Source: UBA685 sp002299005 (lineage in GTDB: Bacteria > Pseudomonadota > Alphaproteobacteria > Puniceispirillales > Puniceispirillaceae). Taken from it: a stretch of DNA of 64,000 bases. This document shows positions 34,835 to 44,512 of this stretch, piece by piece (within the stretch, counting starts at the first letter, position 1; each line of letters begins with the position of its first letter). The stretch spans positions 246,752 to 310,751 of the forward strand of contig CAXAAH010000001.1 of NCBI GenBank assembly GCA_963966775.1, read 5' to 3'. The notes beneath the pieces were generated by a model. The model was not told the origin of the DNA. It saw only the letters and a program-made list of their open reading frames with translations, and made no database searches. The translations under genes were made by a program, and so were the position numbers.

Positions 34835-37800
34835 TGGCCTCTGAGCACGCACGCGCCCCGCAATTTATTCATTTACGCAACCATTCAGCCTTTTCTTTAT
34901 CGCAAAGCACCTTGCGCATTGATAATCTGTGTGATCTTGCCACCAATGACCAGCAAGCCGCCTTGGCGATCACCGATAGCTTTAATATGTTTGGGGCTTT
35001 GGAATTCTCTAAAAAGATTGCCGGCAAGGGGGTTCAGCCGCTTATTGGCGCGGTTGTGCGGGTAAGTGATGCGCATGGCGAGGGTGAGGTTGTTCTGCTA
35101 GCCCAGAATGAAACAGGCTATATCAACCTGTCTTACCTGATATCTGAGGCCTTGATGGAAGCCGAAGGGGGTGATGATGCGGCGGTGGGGTTTGAGGCTC
35201 TGCGCGCGCGTCATGAAGGTCTGATATTGCTAACAGGCGGCGCGCATGCAGGTTTTATTGCTGGGGCTTGCGCAGAAAATCAGGTGAAACTTGCCGCTGA
35301 TCGCTTGCAAGCTTTGCAAGAATTTATGCCAGACAGGATTTATATTGAACTGCAACGCCATGGTCATGCAGAAGAGAAAATTGCCGAACCAGCCTTGCTA
35401 AAATTGGCAGATGAGACAGGTCTGCCATTGGTTGCGACAAATGATAATCATTTTGACGTGCCTGAGATGCAGACACCGCAAAACGTGCTGACATGCATTG
35501 CCTCTTCGATGCGGATATCACAGTTAGAGCGTCCTGTGCATAACGCGGAATATTACTTCAAAACACAAGAAGAGATGCTGACCATTTTTGCCGATATCCC
35601 AGAGGCTGTTCATAATACGCTTATCATCGCCAAAAGATGCGCCTTTATGGTCAAAACGCGCGATCCTATTCTGCCAGCTTTTGAAGCAGGCGGCGGTCGT
35701 ACAACCGAAGAAGAGCTTGCCTTTCAAGCAAAGCAGGGGCTGGCAAATAGACTGATTGATATTAAACGCTCTGAATATGGCGCTACGCTTGATGCGGCGG
35801 CTGAGCAGGACTATCATGACAGGCTCGCCTTTGAGCTATCTATCATTAATGAGATGGGGTTTCCGGGCTATTTTTTGATCGTGGCTGACTTCATCAAATG
35901 GTCGAAAGAAAAAGATATTCCTGTTGGCCCGGGTCGTGGCTCAGGCGCAGGCTCTCTTGTGGCTTATGCGCTTGATATCACCAATCTTGACCCGCTTAGA
36001 TGGGGGCTATTATTTGAGCGTTTCTTGAATCCCGAACGTGTATCAATGCCCGATTTTGATATTGATTTCTGTCAAGATAGGCGTGAAGAGGTGAAGCTGT
36101 ATGTGCAGGAAAAATATGGCCATGACCGTGTAGCGCAAATCATCACGTTTGGGTCTCTACAAGCAAGGGCGGCGCTTCGTGATGTTGGGCGCGTGCTTGA
36201 GATGCCTTATGGGCAAGTTGACCGTATTGCAAAGCTTATCCCTAGCAATCCAGCTAATCCTGTGACCATCGCGCAAGCGCTTGAGAGCGAGCCAGAATTG
36301 CGCGAGTTAAAGCGCAGTGATAGTCAGGTGCGCAACCTGATTGATACGGCTATGAAGCTTGAGGGGCTGTATCGCCATGCGTCCACGCACGCGGCAGGGC
36401 TTGTGATTTCTGATAGACCCTTGCCAGAATTAGTGCCAACCTATCGTGATCCGCGCTCTGATATGCCAGCGACGCAATTCAATATGAAATATGTTGAAAT
36501 GGCAGGCTTGGTGAAGTTTGACTTTCTTGGCCTTAAAACACTGACCGTCATTCAGCGCACCATCCAGATGATGGCACAGCGCGGCATTGTCGTTGATATT
36601 GATGAAATACCGCTTGATGATGCGAAGACCTATGAGATGCTTACCGATGGTGACACAGTTGGCGTGTTCCAGCTGGAATCCAGCGGTATGCGAGATGTTC
36701 TGCGCGGCCTAAAGCCAGATAGATTTGAAGATATCATTGCGGTGGTGGCTTTGTATCGCCCTGGCCCGATGGATAATATTCCGACCTATATTGCGCGTAA
36801 ACATGGCCGCGAAGAGGTCGCTTATATGCACCCGAAGTTGGAGCCTATTTTGGCAGAGACTTATGGGATTATGATCTACCAAGAACAGGTTCAGCAAGCG
36901 GCGCGTGATTTGGCCGGATACACCCTTGGTGGGGCGGATATTTTGCGCCGTGCGATGGGTAAGAAGATCAAAGAAGAAATGGACGCACAGCGCCAAAAAT
37001 TCACCACGGGCGCTGATGAATCAAATGATATTTCAGCGCAATTGGCAGGTGATATTTTTGACCAGATTGCGGCCTTTGCGGGTTATGGTTTCAATAAATC
37101 ACACGCCGCCGCTTATGCGCTTGTGACCTATCAGACAGCGTGGCTAAAAGCGAATTATCCGGTCGAATTTTTTGCCGCATCGATGGCTTTGGATTCGCAT
37201 AACACCGAAAAGCTCGCTGTTTTCCGTCAGGATTGTTTGCATAAATCTATTGCCATTAGGGGTGTTGATATTAATCAATCAGCCCCCAGCTTTTCAGTTG
37301 AGGGCAGTGAGGATGATTTATCCATCCGTTATGCGCTTGGCGCGGTGCGCAATGTTGGTGCTGAGGCGATGGTCAGCCTTTGCCGTGAACGTGATGAAAA
37401 CGGCCCTTATAAATCATTAGATGATTTCATCAAAAGACTGCCAAAAGAGGGTGGTAATAAACGCCAGCTTGAGAATCTTATCAAGTCAGGTGGCTTTGAT
37501 TGCATTCATGACAACAGGCGCCAATTATTTGATAATGTTGATCAAATCATTTCGCAATCTGGCTTTTACCGACGTGAGGCTGAATCAGCGCAGGTCAATT
37601 TATTTGGCGGCGGCGAACAAGAAACGCTTGATCAAATCAAGCTAGCGCCCGTTCAAGATTGGAGCGCAAATGACCGCTTGCAGTTTGAGTTTGAGTCATT
37701 GGGGCTCTATTTATCCGCGCATCCGCTTGACAGCTATTCAAAACAGCTTGAGCGTTTGAAGGTGGTCTCATCCGCAAATCTTGAGGATGTGGTAACACGC

Positions 37801-38289
37801 AAAGGCTCGCACCGCATCAAGCTTGGCGGGCAACTCACATCTGTGCAAGAACGTGTCTCTGCGAAGGGCAATCGATTTGCCTTCTTGCAACTAACCGATA
37901 AGGCAGGCGTCTTTGAGCTAACAGCCTTTAGCGAGTTTTTGTCACTGCATAGAGAGATTTTAACAACAGACACGGCCTTGCTTGTGCAGGCTGATGCACG
38001 CATTGAGAATGGACAGGTGCGCTTGCTTGGCGTGCGTGCTGAACGTCTTGATGATGCGATTGCGGCGCATCATGCAGGGGTTGGCATGCATCTATCAAGC
38101 GCCCATCCATTGGCGCAAATCAAAGCGATTTTGCGCGAAGATGGCGGCGGTAGGGCCCCTGTGAAATTCTATGTGCCAGTCGGCGACCAGAAAGTGGAGA
38201 TTTCGCTGAATGAAAAGTTCAAATTAAGCGGTGATACGCGTCTGGCGTTTCTATCGGTACCTGGTATTGATAAAATCTCTGAAATATAG
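34834..38289 (+). CDS. dnaE: DNA polymerase III alpha subunit
   Basis: Replicative polymerase of 1151 residues. It begins with a PHP domain (FIHLRNHSAFSLSQSTLRI), then the polymerase core with catalytic D407 and D409 in PDFDIDF, the conserved GPGRGSGAGSLVAYAL loop, the helix-hairpin-helix region and a C-terminal OB fold (IKLGGQLTSVQ). The length and the absence of an embedded exonuclease identify DnaE rather than PolC. The proS-lolC-lolD-dnaE order is typical for alphaproteobacteria. Confidence 0.98.
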   Translation: MASEHARAPQFIHLRNHSAFSLSQSTLRIDNLCDLATNDQQAALAITDSFNMFGALEFSKKIAGKGVQPLIGAVVRVSDAHGEGEVVLLAQNETGYINLSYLISEALMEAEGGDDAAVGFEALRARHEGLILLTGGAHAGFIAGACAENQVKLAADRLQALQEFMPDRIYIELQRHGHAEEKIAEPALLKLADETGLPLVATNDNHFDVPEMQTPQNVLTCIASSMRISQLERPVHNAEYYFKTQEEMLTIFADIPEAVHNTLIIAKRCAFMVKTRDPILPAFEAGGGRTTEEELAFQAKQGLANRLIDIKRSEYGATLDAAAEQDYHDRLAFELSIINEMGFPGYFLIVADFIKWSKEKDIPVGPGRGSGAGSLVAYALDITNLDPLRWGLLFERFLNPERVSMPDFDIDFCQDRREEVKLYVQEKYGHDRVAQIITFGSLQARAALRDVGRVLEMPYGQVDRIAKLIPSNPANPVTIAQALESEPELRELKRSDSQVRNLIDTAMKLEGLYRHASTHAAGLVISDRPLPELVPTYRDPRSDMPATQFNMKYVEMAGLVKFDFLGLKTLTVIQRTIQMMAQRGIVVDIDEIPLDDAKTYEMLTDGDTVGVFQLESSGMRDVLRGLKPDRFEDIIAVVALYRPGPMDNIPTYIARKHGREEVAYMHPKLEPILAETYGIMIYQEQVQQAARDLAGYTLGGADILRRAMGKKIKEEMDAQRQKFTTGADESNDISAQLAGDIFDQIAAFAGYGFNKSHAAAYALVTYQTAWLKANYPVEFFAASMALDSHNTEKLAVFRQDCLHKSIAIRGVDINQSAPSFSVEGSEDDLSIRYALGAVRNVGAEAMVSLCRERDENGPYKSLDDFIKRLPKEGGNKRQLENLIKSGGFDCIHDNRRQLFDNVDQIISQSGFYRREAESAQVNLFGGGEQETLDQIKLAPVQDWSANDRLQFEFESLGLYLSAHPLDSYSKQLERLKVVSSANLEDVVTRKGSHRIKLGGQLTSVQERVSAKGNRFAFLQLTDKAGVFELTAFSEFLSLHREILTTDTALLVQADARIENGQVRLLGVRAERLDDAIAAHHAGVGMHLSSAHPLAQIKAILREDGGGRAPVKFYVPVGDQKVEISLNEKFKLSGDTRLAFLSVPGIDKISEI

Positions 38290-38469
38290 CGTGTTTGTGC
38301 CATTTTTCGCTTGTCATCTGGGGTGATATGGGGTAATCATCGCCTCAATTCACACATGAGGGTGGTGGTTTTCTGGCAAAAAAATCAGGAAATGGCCTTC
38401 CGGTGAAAATCAAATGATTGATTTTTTACTTCCCTCATGGAGGTTTAACCGGACAACGGAGATTATAAA
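38290..38469 (+). promoter_or_regulatory. Leader/promoter region between dnaE and rpsB
   Basis: This 180-base gap holds an A-T hairpin (AAAATCAA 38406-38413, TTGATTTT 38418-38425, loop ATGA, then TT) that may end dnaE transcription weakly. It also has a TTGTCA at 38311 with a poor -10 (TAATCA) 17 bases on. An rpsB leader regulated by S2 would be expected in bacteria, but I cannot identify a known fold here. Confidence 0.3.
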
Positions 38470-39294
38470 ATGGCAGCACCAGCCTTTTCAATGCGCCAAT
38501 TGCTAGAAGCAGGCGTTCATTTCGGACATAGCACACGTCGTTGGAACCCACGCATGAAGCCGTTCATTTTCGGCGAGCGTAATGGCGTTCACATTCTTGA
38601 CCTACAGCAAACAGTACCAATGCTTGCAAGAGCGCTTGAAGCGCTTCAGCAGACAACCGCCAAGGGTGGCCGTATCTTGTTTGTTGGCACAAAGCGTGCC
38701 GCTGCTGAGCAAATTGCTGAGACAGCCAAAGCATCTGGTCAGTATTTCGTAAACCACCGTTGGTTGGGCGGCATGTTGACAAACTGGTCAACTGTATCAC
38801 GTTCAATCCGCCGTTTGCGCGAGCTTGAAGAAATGCTAGAGGGTGATCAAATTCACCAGCTAACAAAGAAAGAAGGTCTTCAGCTAACACGTGAGCGTGA
38901 TAAGCTTGAAATGACACTTGGTGGCATTAAAGATATGGGCGGTCTGCCTGATATGCTTTTCATCCTTGATACCAACAAAGAAGCGATCGCTGTTCAAGAA
39001 GCTAATCGTCTTGGTATTCCTGTGATTGCTGTGATTGACTCAAACGCAAATCCTGCGGGCGTTGATTTCCCAATTCCAGGCAATGATGATGCGATGCGTG
39101 CGATTGCGCTTTACTGTGAATTGGCACAGAACGCTATCATGAGCGGTTTGCAGCAAGAATATATCGCTTCAGGCGGTGATGCAGGCGAAGCCACTGATGC
39201 ACCAGCAGAAGCCGCTGTTGAAGCGCCAGCCGCAGAAGCTGCCCCGGCAGAAGCCGCCGTTGAAGCACCAGCCGCAGAAGAGCAGGGCGCCTAA
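38470..39294 (+). CDS. rpsB: Small ribosomal subunit protein S2
   Basis: Ribosomal protein S2, 274 residues. The start [16 protein letters not shown] and the motif [16 protein letters not shown] are canonical, as is [21 protein letters not shown]. The C-terminus carries an Ala/Glu/Pro-rich extension made of two 14-residue repeats plus a short tail, as often seen in alphaproteobacterial S2. A strong terminator follows, so part of the rpsB transcripts should end before tsf. Confidence 0.98.
   Translation: MAAPAFSMRQLLEAGVHFGHSTRRWNPRMKPFIFGERNGVHILDLQQTVPMLARALEALQQTTAKGGRILFVGTKRAAAEQIAETAKASGQYFVNHRWLGGMLTNWSTVSRSIRRLRELEEMLEGDQIHQLTKKEGLQLTRERDKLEMTLGGIKDMGGLPDMLFILDTNKEAIAVQEANRLGIPVIAVIDSNANPAGVDFPIPGNDDAMRAIALYCELAQNAIMSGLQQEYIASGGDAGEATDAPAEAAVEAPAAEAAPAEAAVEAPAAEEQGA
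39199..39282 (+). repeat. Two 42-bp repeats encoding the S2 C-terminal extension
   Basis: Units 39199-39240 and 39241-39282 encode [14 protein letters not shown] and [14 protein letters not shown]. The DNA copies differ at several third positions, so the duplication is not very recent. Confidence 0.9.
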
Positions 39295-39336
39295 TAGCGC
39301 CGCGCTCTTGCGATAAGGGCCGCACAATAATAATCA

Positions 39337-39378
39337 GCGAGGCCAGATGAGTTTTATAATCTCATGGCCTCGCTTTTT
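39337..39378 (+). terminator. Rho-independent terminator between rpsB and tsf
   Basis: GCGAGGCC (39337-39344) and ATGAG (39347-39351) pair with CTCAT (39361-39365) and GGCCTCGC (39366-39373), with a two-base bulge, a nine-base loop and a run of five Ts (39374-39378). This is a strong terminator inside what is normally one operon. Confidence 0.9.
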
Positions 39379-39444
39379 CACAGATTATGGCATGTCATCA
39401 TTTTGATACTGCCACCGCACAACTTAAAAATAAGGAATATGACA

Positions 39445-40365
39445 ATGAGCGTGACAGCAGCACTTGTTAAGGAATTGCGCGAAAAATCAGGCGCAGGCAT
39501 GATGGATTGTAAAAAGGCTCTTGGTGAGACTAATGGTGATATGGATGCCGCGATTGACTGGCTCCGCACAAAAGGTCTAGCCGCCGCTGCCAAGAAGTCT
39601 GGCCGCGTTGCCGCTGAAGGCCTAGTTGCCGTGCATGTTGATGGCGCAAATGGCGCAATGATTGAGCTAAACTCAGAAACTGATTTCGTATCACGTAATG
39701 ATGAGTTCCAAGCATTCGCCGCGAAATTGGCTGAATTGGCGCTTGCCGCTGATGATTTGGATGCGCTTAACGCGATGGATTACCCAGGCACAGGCCGCAA
39801 TGTCGCAGAAGAGCTAACACAGAAAATCGCGACAATTGGCGAGAATATGACACTTCGTCGTATGACTAAAGTATCAGTCTCAGAAGGGTCTATCGTACCT
39901 TACATGCATAACGCCGTCGCTGATGGTCTTGGCCGTATTGGTGTGCTTGTTGGTTTGCAGTCAGGTGCCTCAGCAGATGCGCTAACAGGTCTTGGTAAGC
40001 AATTGGCCATGCACATCGCCGCAACTTCACCTGCCAGCTTGGCCGTTGAAGATCTAGACGCTGATTTGGTTGCACGCGAGCGTGATGTTCTTATCGAGCA
40101 AGCCAAAGCCTCTGGTAAGCCGCAAGAAATCGCAGAAAAGATGGTCGAAGGCCGTATGCGCAAATATTATCAAGAAGTAGTCTTGCTTGAGCAGACTTTC
40201 GTTATTGATGGTGAAAGCCGCGTTGGCGATGTTGTCGCAAAAGCAGGCAAAGACGCCGGTGCTGATATCGCGATGACAGCCTTTGCACAGTTCAATCTTG
40301 GTGCAGGTATCGAAAAAGAAGAAGCTGATTTTGCAGCAGAAGTTGCAGCGACTTTAGGTAACTAA
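39445..40365 (+). CDS. tsf: Elongation factor Ts
   Basis: Nucleotide exchange factor for EF-Tu, 306 residues. The UBA-like start [19 protein letters not shown] and the core block [14 protein letters not shown] are diagnostic. The frame is open from 39364 but the ATG at 39445 has AAGGA eight bases upstream; the ATG at 39439 lies too close to that site. Terminators before and after make it nearly a single-gene unit, so it probably has its own promoter in 39379-39440, though none stands out. Confidence 0.97.
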   Translation: MSVTAALVKELREKSGAGMMDCKKALGETNGDMDAAIDWLRTKGLAAAAKKSGRVAAEGLVAVHVDGANGAMIELNSETDFVSRNDEFQAFAAKLAELALAADDLDALNAMDYPGTGRNVAEELTQKIATIGENMTLRRMTKVSVSEGSIVPYMHNAVADGLGRIGVLVGLQSGASADALTGLGKQLAMHIAATSPASLAVEDLDADLVARERDVLIEQAKASGKPQEIAEKMVEGRMRKYYQEVVLLEQTFVIDGESRVGDVVAKAGKDAGADIAMTAFAQFNLGAGIEKEEADFAAEVAATLGN

Positions 40366-40391
40366 AATCTGCGACAACAATAAGTGAGATA

Positions 40392-40429
40392 AACCAGCTA
40401 TATAACCGATTATATGGCTGGTTTTTTTT
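40392..40429 (+). terminator. Strong Rho-independent terminator after tsf
   Basis: A 14-pair stem (AACCAGCTATATAA at 40392-40405 with TTATATGGCTGGTT at 40410-40423, including one T-G wobble) closes on a CCGA loop. It is followed by a run of eight Ts ending at 40429. Confidence 0.93.
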
Positions 40430-40515
40430 GACCAAAGCTATGGTCTTATGGCGATAACATCGTTACACTACTCAACAGTTTACCTTCTTGCTGGTTGTAA
40501 AGGACAAATTGACTT

Positions 40516-41256
40516 ATGACTTCTTCACCATCAAGCGACACCTATCATTATAAACGCGTTCTTCTGAAAATCTCTGGCGAATCTCTTATGGGGACGCAAT
40601 CTTACGGGATTGATACAGAGATGGTGAATCGTGTGGCAGGCGAAATTGCCGATGTTATTGCGCAAGGAATTGAAGTGTGCCTTGTGATTGGCGGCGGTAA
40701 TATCTTCCGCGGTGTCTCTGGCGCTGCTGCTGGTATGGAGCGTGCGACAGGTGACTATATGGGCATGCTGGCAACCGTCATGAACGCGCTTGCGATGCAA
40801 AACGCGCTTGAAAAGATTGAAGTGCCTGTGCGCGTGATGTCTGCGCTGCCTATCTCAGCCGTTTGTGAGCCTTATATTCGCCGGCGTGCTATGCGTCATA
40901 TGGAAAAAGGCCGCGTTGTTATCTTTGCCGCAGGGACAGGTAACCCGTTCTTTACGACCGATACAGCCGCCGCATTGCGCGCCTCTGAGATGAATTGTGA
41001 TGCGCTTTTAAAGGGCACCAGAGTTGATGGTGTCTATGATAGCGATCCTGAGAAAAATCCTGATGCCACGCGTTATGATAGCTTGAATTATATGGAAGTA
41101 TTGTCGCGTGATCTAAAGGTCATGGATGCGTCTGCTATATCGCTCGCACGTGAGAATTCTATTCCGATTTTGGTCTTTTCAATCACTGAATCCGGTGGTT
41201 TTGATGCTGTGCTAAAGCATGAAGGGCCTTATACAATTGTTGAAGAACAAAACTAA
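40516..41256 (+). CDS. pyrH: Uridylate kinase (UMP kinase)
   Basis: Phosphorylates UMP to UDP; a hexameric amino-acid-kinase-fold enzyme. Visible motifs are [13 protein letters not shown] at the start, [13 protein letters not shown] and the nucleotide loop [17 protein letters not shown]. Length 246 residues. Begins after a terminator, so a promoter is expected in 40430-40515. It leads the pyrH-frr-uppS-cdsA-dxr-rseP run with small intergenic gaps. Confidence 0.97.
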   Translation: MTSSPSSDTYHYKRVLLKISGESLMGTQSYGIDTEMVNRVAGEIADVIAQGIEVCLVIGGGNIFRGVSGAAAGMERATGDYMGMLATVMNALAMQNALEKIEVPVRVMSALPISAVCEPYIRRRAMRHMEKGRVVIFAAGTGNPFFTTDTAAALRASEMNCDALLKGTRVDGVYDSDPEKNPDATRYDSLNYMEVLSRDLKVMDASAISLARENSIPILVFSITESGGFDAVLKHEGPYTIVEEQN

Positions 41257-41277
41257 TATTCAATAGGGAGTTTTTAA

Positions 41278-41835
41278 ATGTCTAATCTTGATATGGACGA
41301 TGTAAAGCGCCGCATGGATGCGTCCGTTGGCAATTTTGCGAATGAGCTAAGTGGTCTGCGCGCCGGCCGCGCGTCTACAGCGATGCTTGAGCCTGTGACA
41401 GTTGATGCCTATGGCGCGCGTATGCCGTTGAACCAAGTGGCAAATATCTCTGTGCCAGAGCCGCGTTTATTGACAGTGTCTGTATGGGATACAGGCCTTG
41501 TGGCGGCAACTGAGAAAGCCATTCGCGATTCAGGCCTTGGTCTAAATCCAATGGCAGAAGGCAATGTCATCCGCGTCGCTGTGCCAGATTTGTCTGAAGA
41601 GCGTCGCCGTGAACTTGTGAAGGTTGCGGGTAAATATGGCGAGGCCGCACGTATCGCTGTGCGTAATATTCGCCGTGATGCGATTGAAGTTGTCAGGAAA
41701 GACGAAAAAAGCTCAACTATCTCTGAAGATGAGCGCCATGGTTTTGAAGCGACAATCCAGAAAGCAACGGATGAATTTATCGCCAAAGTCGACAGCATGC
41801 TTGCTGAAAAAGAAAAAGATATCACGCAGGTATAA
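41278..41835 (+). CDS. frr: Ribosome recycling factor
   Basis: Splits post-termination ribosomes with EF-G. At 185 residues it has the standard length, and the family blocks LSGLRAGRASTAMLEPV and RVAVPDLSEERRRELVK are present, with VRNIRRDAIEVVRK in the long helix. GGGAG lies seven bases before the ATG. Followed six bases later by uppS. Confidence 0.98.
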   Translation: MSNLDMDDVKRRMDASVGNFANELSGLRAGRASTAMLEPVTVDAYGARMPLNQVANISVPEPRLLTVSVWDTGLVAATEKAIRDSGLGLNPMAEGNVIRVAVPDLSEERRRELVKVAGKYGEAARIAVRNIRRDAIEVVRKDEKSSTISEDERHGFEATIQKATDEFIAKVDSMLAEKEKDITQV

Positions 41836-41841
41836 GCAAAG

Positions 41842-42549
41842 ATGTCTGCTAAGCATGTCGCAATTATTATGGATGGCAACCGGCGTTGGGCAAAACAACG
41901 TCGGTTCGAGATCTTGCGCGGTCACTCGCAAGGCACCTCGACGCTCAAAACCATTGCCAGACATGCTTATGAAAATGGTGTGAGCCATTTATCTGTTTTT
42001 GCCTTCTCAACTGAAAATTGGCGTCGCCCTAAAGCTGAGGTGGCAGGCCTGATTGAGTTAATGAAGCGTTTTTTGATGCAAGATCTCGAAACGCTACAAT
42101 CAGATAATGTCAAGTTAAGCGTGATAGGGGATTTGACACGCTTTGATGCGGAGCTTCAAGGGCTTTTTGAGACAGCGCAATCAGTTACCGCGCAAAATAC
42201 AGGCTTGCATTTGACGATTGCGGTTAATTATGGCGGCCAGCAAGATTTCCTATCTGCGGTACAAAAATTGCAAGAAGATGGCAAATCTGTTGAGACAATT
42301 GACGATGTGAAGGCGGCCATGCAAGCGTCATTCTTGCCGCCGGTAGATCTTCTCATTCGCACAGGCGGCGAGCAGCGTGTCTCGAACTTCCTACTATGGG
42401 ATATCGCCTACGCAGAACTTCATTTTAGCGATAAATATTGGCCTGAATTTACAGCAGATGATTTTGATAGAGCCTTGCATGATTTCGACAGCCGTGAGCG
42501 TCGCTTTGGTGGTGATGGTGCTGTAGATAAACTGGCCTCGAAGGCTTAA
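41842..42549 (+). CDS. uppS: Undecaprenyl diphosphate synthase
   Basis: Cis-prenyltransferase making the C55 lipid carrier for peptidoglycan and envelope glycans. Motifs: IIMDGNRRWAKQR (substrate-binding Asp and Asn), FAFSTENWRRP and the C-terminal DLLIRTGGEQRVSNFLLW. 235 residues, cytoplasmic and membrane-associated. Nine to fifteen bases separate it from cdsA. Confidence 0.97.
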   Translation: MSAKHVAIIMDGNRRWAKQRRFEILRGHSQGTSTLKTIARHAYENGVSHLSVFAFSTENWRRPKAEVAGLIELMKRFLMQDLETLQSDNVKLSVIGDLTRFDAELQGLFETAQSVTAQNTGLHLTIAVNYGGQQDFLSAVQKLQEDGKSVETIDDVKAAMQASFLPPVDLLIRTGGEQRVSNFLLWDIAYAELHFSDKYWPEFTADDFDRALHDFDSRERRFGGDGAVDKLASKA

Positions 42550-42564
42550 CGGGTAGTCTTGATT

Positions 42565-43323
42565 GTGACAGAGCTAAAGCAACGCATTATTGGCGCCTTA
42601 TATTTTATACCATTCATCATTGGGACAATTGCGGGCCAGCCCTATTTAGGCGTTACGATTGGCGCGCTTCAAGTCTTGATGGCTTATGAACTTGCAAAGC
42701 TGATAGGTAGCTCACAAAAAGCCGTCATTATGTTGGCCGCCTTATTTGTTCTGACGGCCCTATCTAGCCAGATTTCGGTCTTTGGCCTATCGCCCCTATT
42801 ATTAAGCGCGCTGTTAACAGCTCTGTGCTTTGTGATTATCGTTGTGAAGGCGAGGTTTGCTATCGCATTATTCGCTACGGCGGTCTTGCTATGCCTCTCA
42901 AATTTGAGCGTTCTTATCACGCTTCCAAACGCTGTGAGCCTTTTGGTATCTCTTTGCTTGATTGTCACGGCTGTGGATATTGCGGCCTATTTTGTGGGGC
43001 GCGCTGTTGGCGGCAAGAAGCTTGCCCCGTCAATTAGCCCTGGCAAAACAATCTCTGGCGCGATTGGTGGGCTCATCGGTGCCATGCTAATGGCCTATAT
43101 TGCCTCCCCCTACATCTCTGATATTTATCCTAATAGTCTGATTTTAGGTCTTGTTTTTGGGATTTTAGCCCAGGCAGGTGACCTCTATGAAAGTGCCTTT
43201 AAAAGACGGGTCGGTGTAAAGGATAGCTCGAACTTTATTCCGGGTCATGGCGGTTTTCTTGACAGGTTTGACGGTTATATTTTCATCATCCCACTTGTTG
43301 TGGCGATGATAGCAACAGCTTAG
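42565..43323 (+). CDS. cdsA: Phosphatidate cytidylyltransferase
   Basis: Integral membrane enzyme forming CDP-diacylglycerol for phospholipid synthesis. About seven hydrophobic segments precede the C-terminal signature KDSSNFIPGHGGFLDRFDG. GTG at 42565 is favoured because GGGTAG lies eight bases upstream; a TTG at 42559 is the alternative. About 252 residues, slightly shorter than E. coli CdsA. Confidence 0.93.
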   Translation: MTELKQRIIGALYFIPFIIGTIAGQPYLGVTIGALQVLMAYELAKLIGSSQKAVIMLAALFVLTALSSQISVFGLSPLLLSALLTALCFVIIVVKARFAIALFATAVLLCLSNLSVLITLPNAVSLLVSLCLIVTAVDIAAYFVGRAVGGKKLAPSISPGKTISGAIGGLIGAMLMAYIASPYISDIYPNSLILGLVFGILAQAGDLYESAFKRRVGVKDSSNFIPGHGGFLDRFDGYIFIIPLVVAMIATA

Positions 43324-43335
43324 ATACAGGTTTTT

Positions 43336-44490
43336 ATGACACGCACGGTAACAATATTAGGCGGCACCGGCACAATTGGCGACAATATGCTGGATTTATT
43401 GCGTCAGCATAAAGACACTGCCTCACTTTATGGCCTGTCAGCTTTTAATAATGTTGAAAAACTCATCCGCATTATCCAAGAATTCTCGCCAAAAGTGGTG
43501 GCTATACCGTCAATGCCTGAAGAGAGTGACCTGAAGAAAATCTGTGCTGAAAAGCAGATTGAATTGCTGATAGGTGAGGGTGCGATTGATGAGTTGGCGG
43601 CCCGCAAGGTTGGCCTTGTGGTTGGCGCTATTGTCGGGATGGCAGGGCTATCATCTGTGATGGCGGCGGTAAAAGCCGGCCAGACAATCGCGCTTGCCAA
43701 TAAGGAATCATTGGTGGCGGCGGGGCATCTTGTTATGCCCGCATTGGGCCAATATGGCGCTAAGATAATCCCCGTTGATTCAGAGCATAACGCTATTCAT
43801 CAATGTTTGATGGGCCAAGAGCGGGATGCGGTCAAAATGATCACGCTCACAGCCTCTGGCGGGCCTTTTTTGCGTCTGTCATCTGATGAGATAAAGTCTG
43901 TCACCAAGGCAGATGCGCTTGCGCACCCCAATTGGGTTATGGGCGCGAAGGTCAGTATTGATAGTGCTAGCATGATGAATAAGGGGCTAGAATTGCTTGA
44001 GGCATCGCATCTATTTGGCGCGGCGCAAAAGCAATTATCGGCTGTAATTCATCCACAAAGCTTGGTGCATGGGTTTGTTGAATATCTTGATGGCTCAGTG
44101 ATCGCACATTTGGCCTCAGCCGATATGAAATTGCCGCTTGGCTTTGCGCTTGGGCTTGAGACACGCATTGAGACAGGCACGAAGCCACTGCGTTTAACCG
44201 AGATTGCCCAGCTTGATTTTATCGAGATTGATAGAGACAAATTCCCGTGCTTTGCGTTTGCCGAGCAAGTGATTGACGAAGGCCCCGAAAAAGCGATTAT
44301 TTTGAATGCGGCGAATGAGATCGCCGTTGAGGCATTTTTGCATGACCAGATTGCGTTTCATCAAATCGCCACAATCGTTGGCAAAGCTCTTGATGATAAG
44401 AGCGACGGGGATGCCTCTTCCCTAGAGGGTGTGTTCGATCTTGATAAAAAGGCGCGTCTCTTGGCGCTGTCATATTGCCAAACTTTATAA
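43336..44490 (+). CDS. dxr: 1-deoxy-D-xylulose 5-phosphate reductoisomerase
   Basis: First committed enzyme of the MEP isoprenoid pathway. The NADPH-binding start VTILGGTGTIGDNMLDLL departs slightly from the usual GSTGSIG, but the spacing is kept. The metal and substrate sites are seen in ALANKESLVAAG, VDSEHNAIHQCL and TASGGPF. 384 residues. Its product supplies uppS upstream. Confidence 0.96.
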   Translation: MTRTVTILGGTGTIGDNMLDLLRQHKDTASLYGLSAFNNVEKLIRIIQEFSPKVVAIPSMPEESDLKKICAEKQIELLIGEGAIDELAARKVGLVVGAIVGMAGLSSVMAAVKAGQTIALANKESLVAAGHLVMPALGQYGAKIIPVDSEHNAIHQCLMGQERDAVKMITLTASGGPFLRLSSDEIKSVTKADALAHPNWVMGAKVSIDSASMMNKGLELLEASHLFGAAQKQLSAVIHPQSLVHGFVEYLDGSVIAHLASADMKLPLGFALGLETRIETGTKPLRLTEIAQLDFIEIDRDKFPCFAFAEQVIDEGPEKAIILNAANEIAVEAFLHDQIAFHQIATIVGKALDDKSDGDASSLEGVFDLDKKARLLALSYCQTL

Positions 44491-44512
44491 ATTCTAGCCA
44501 AAGGGGCGTCTG

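Noticed and set aside
38406..38427. Terminator after dnaE
   Set aside because: The 8-bp stem is almost entirely A-T and is followed by only two further Ts; kept as a note inside the leader entry rather than as a terminator.
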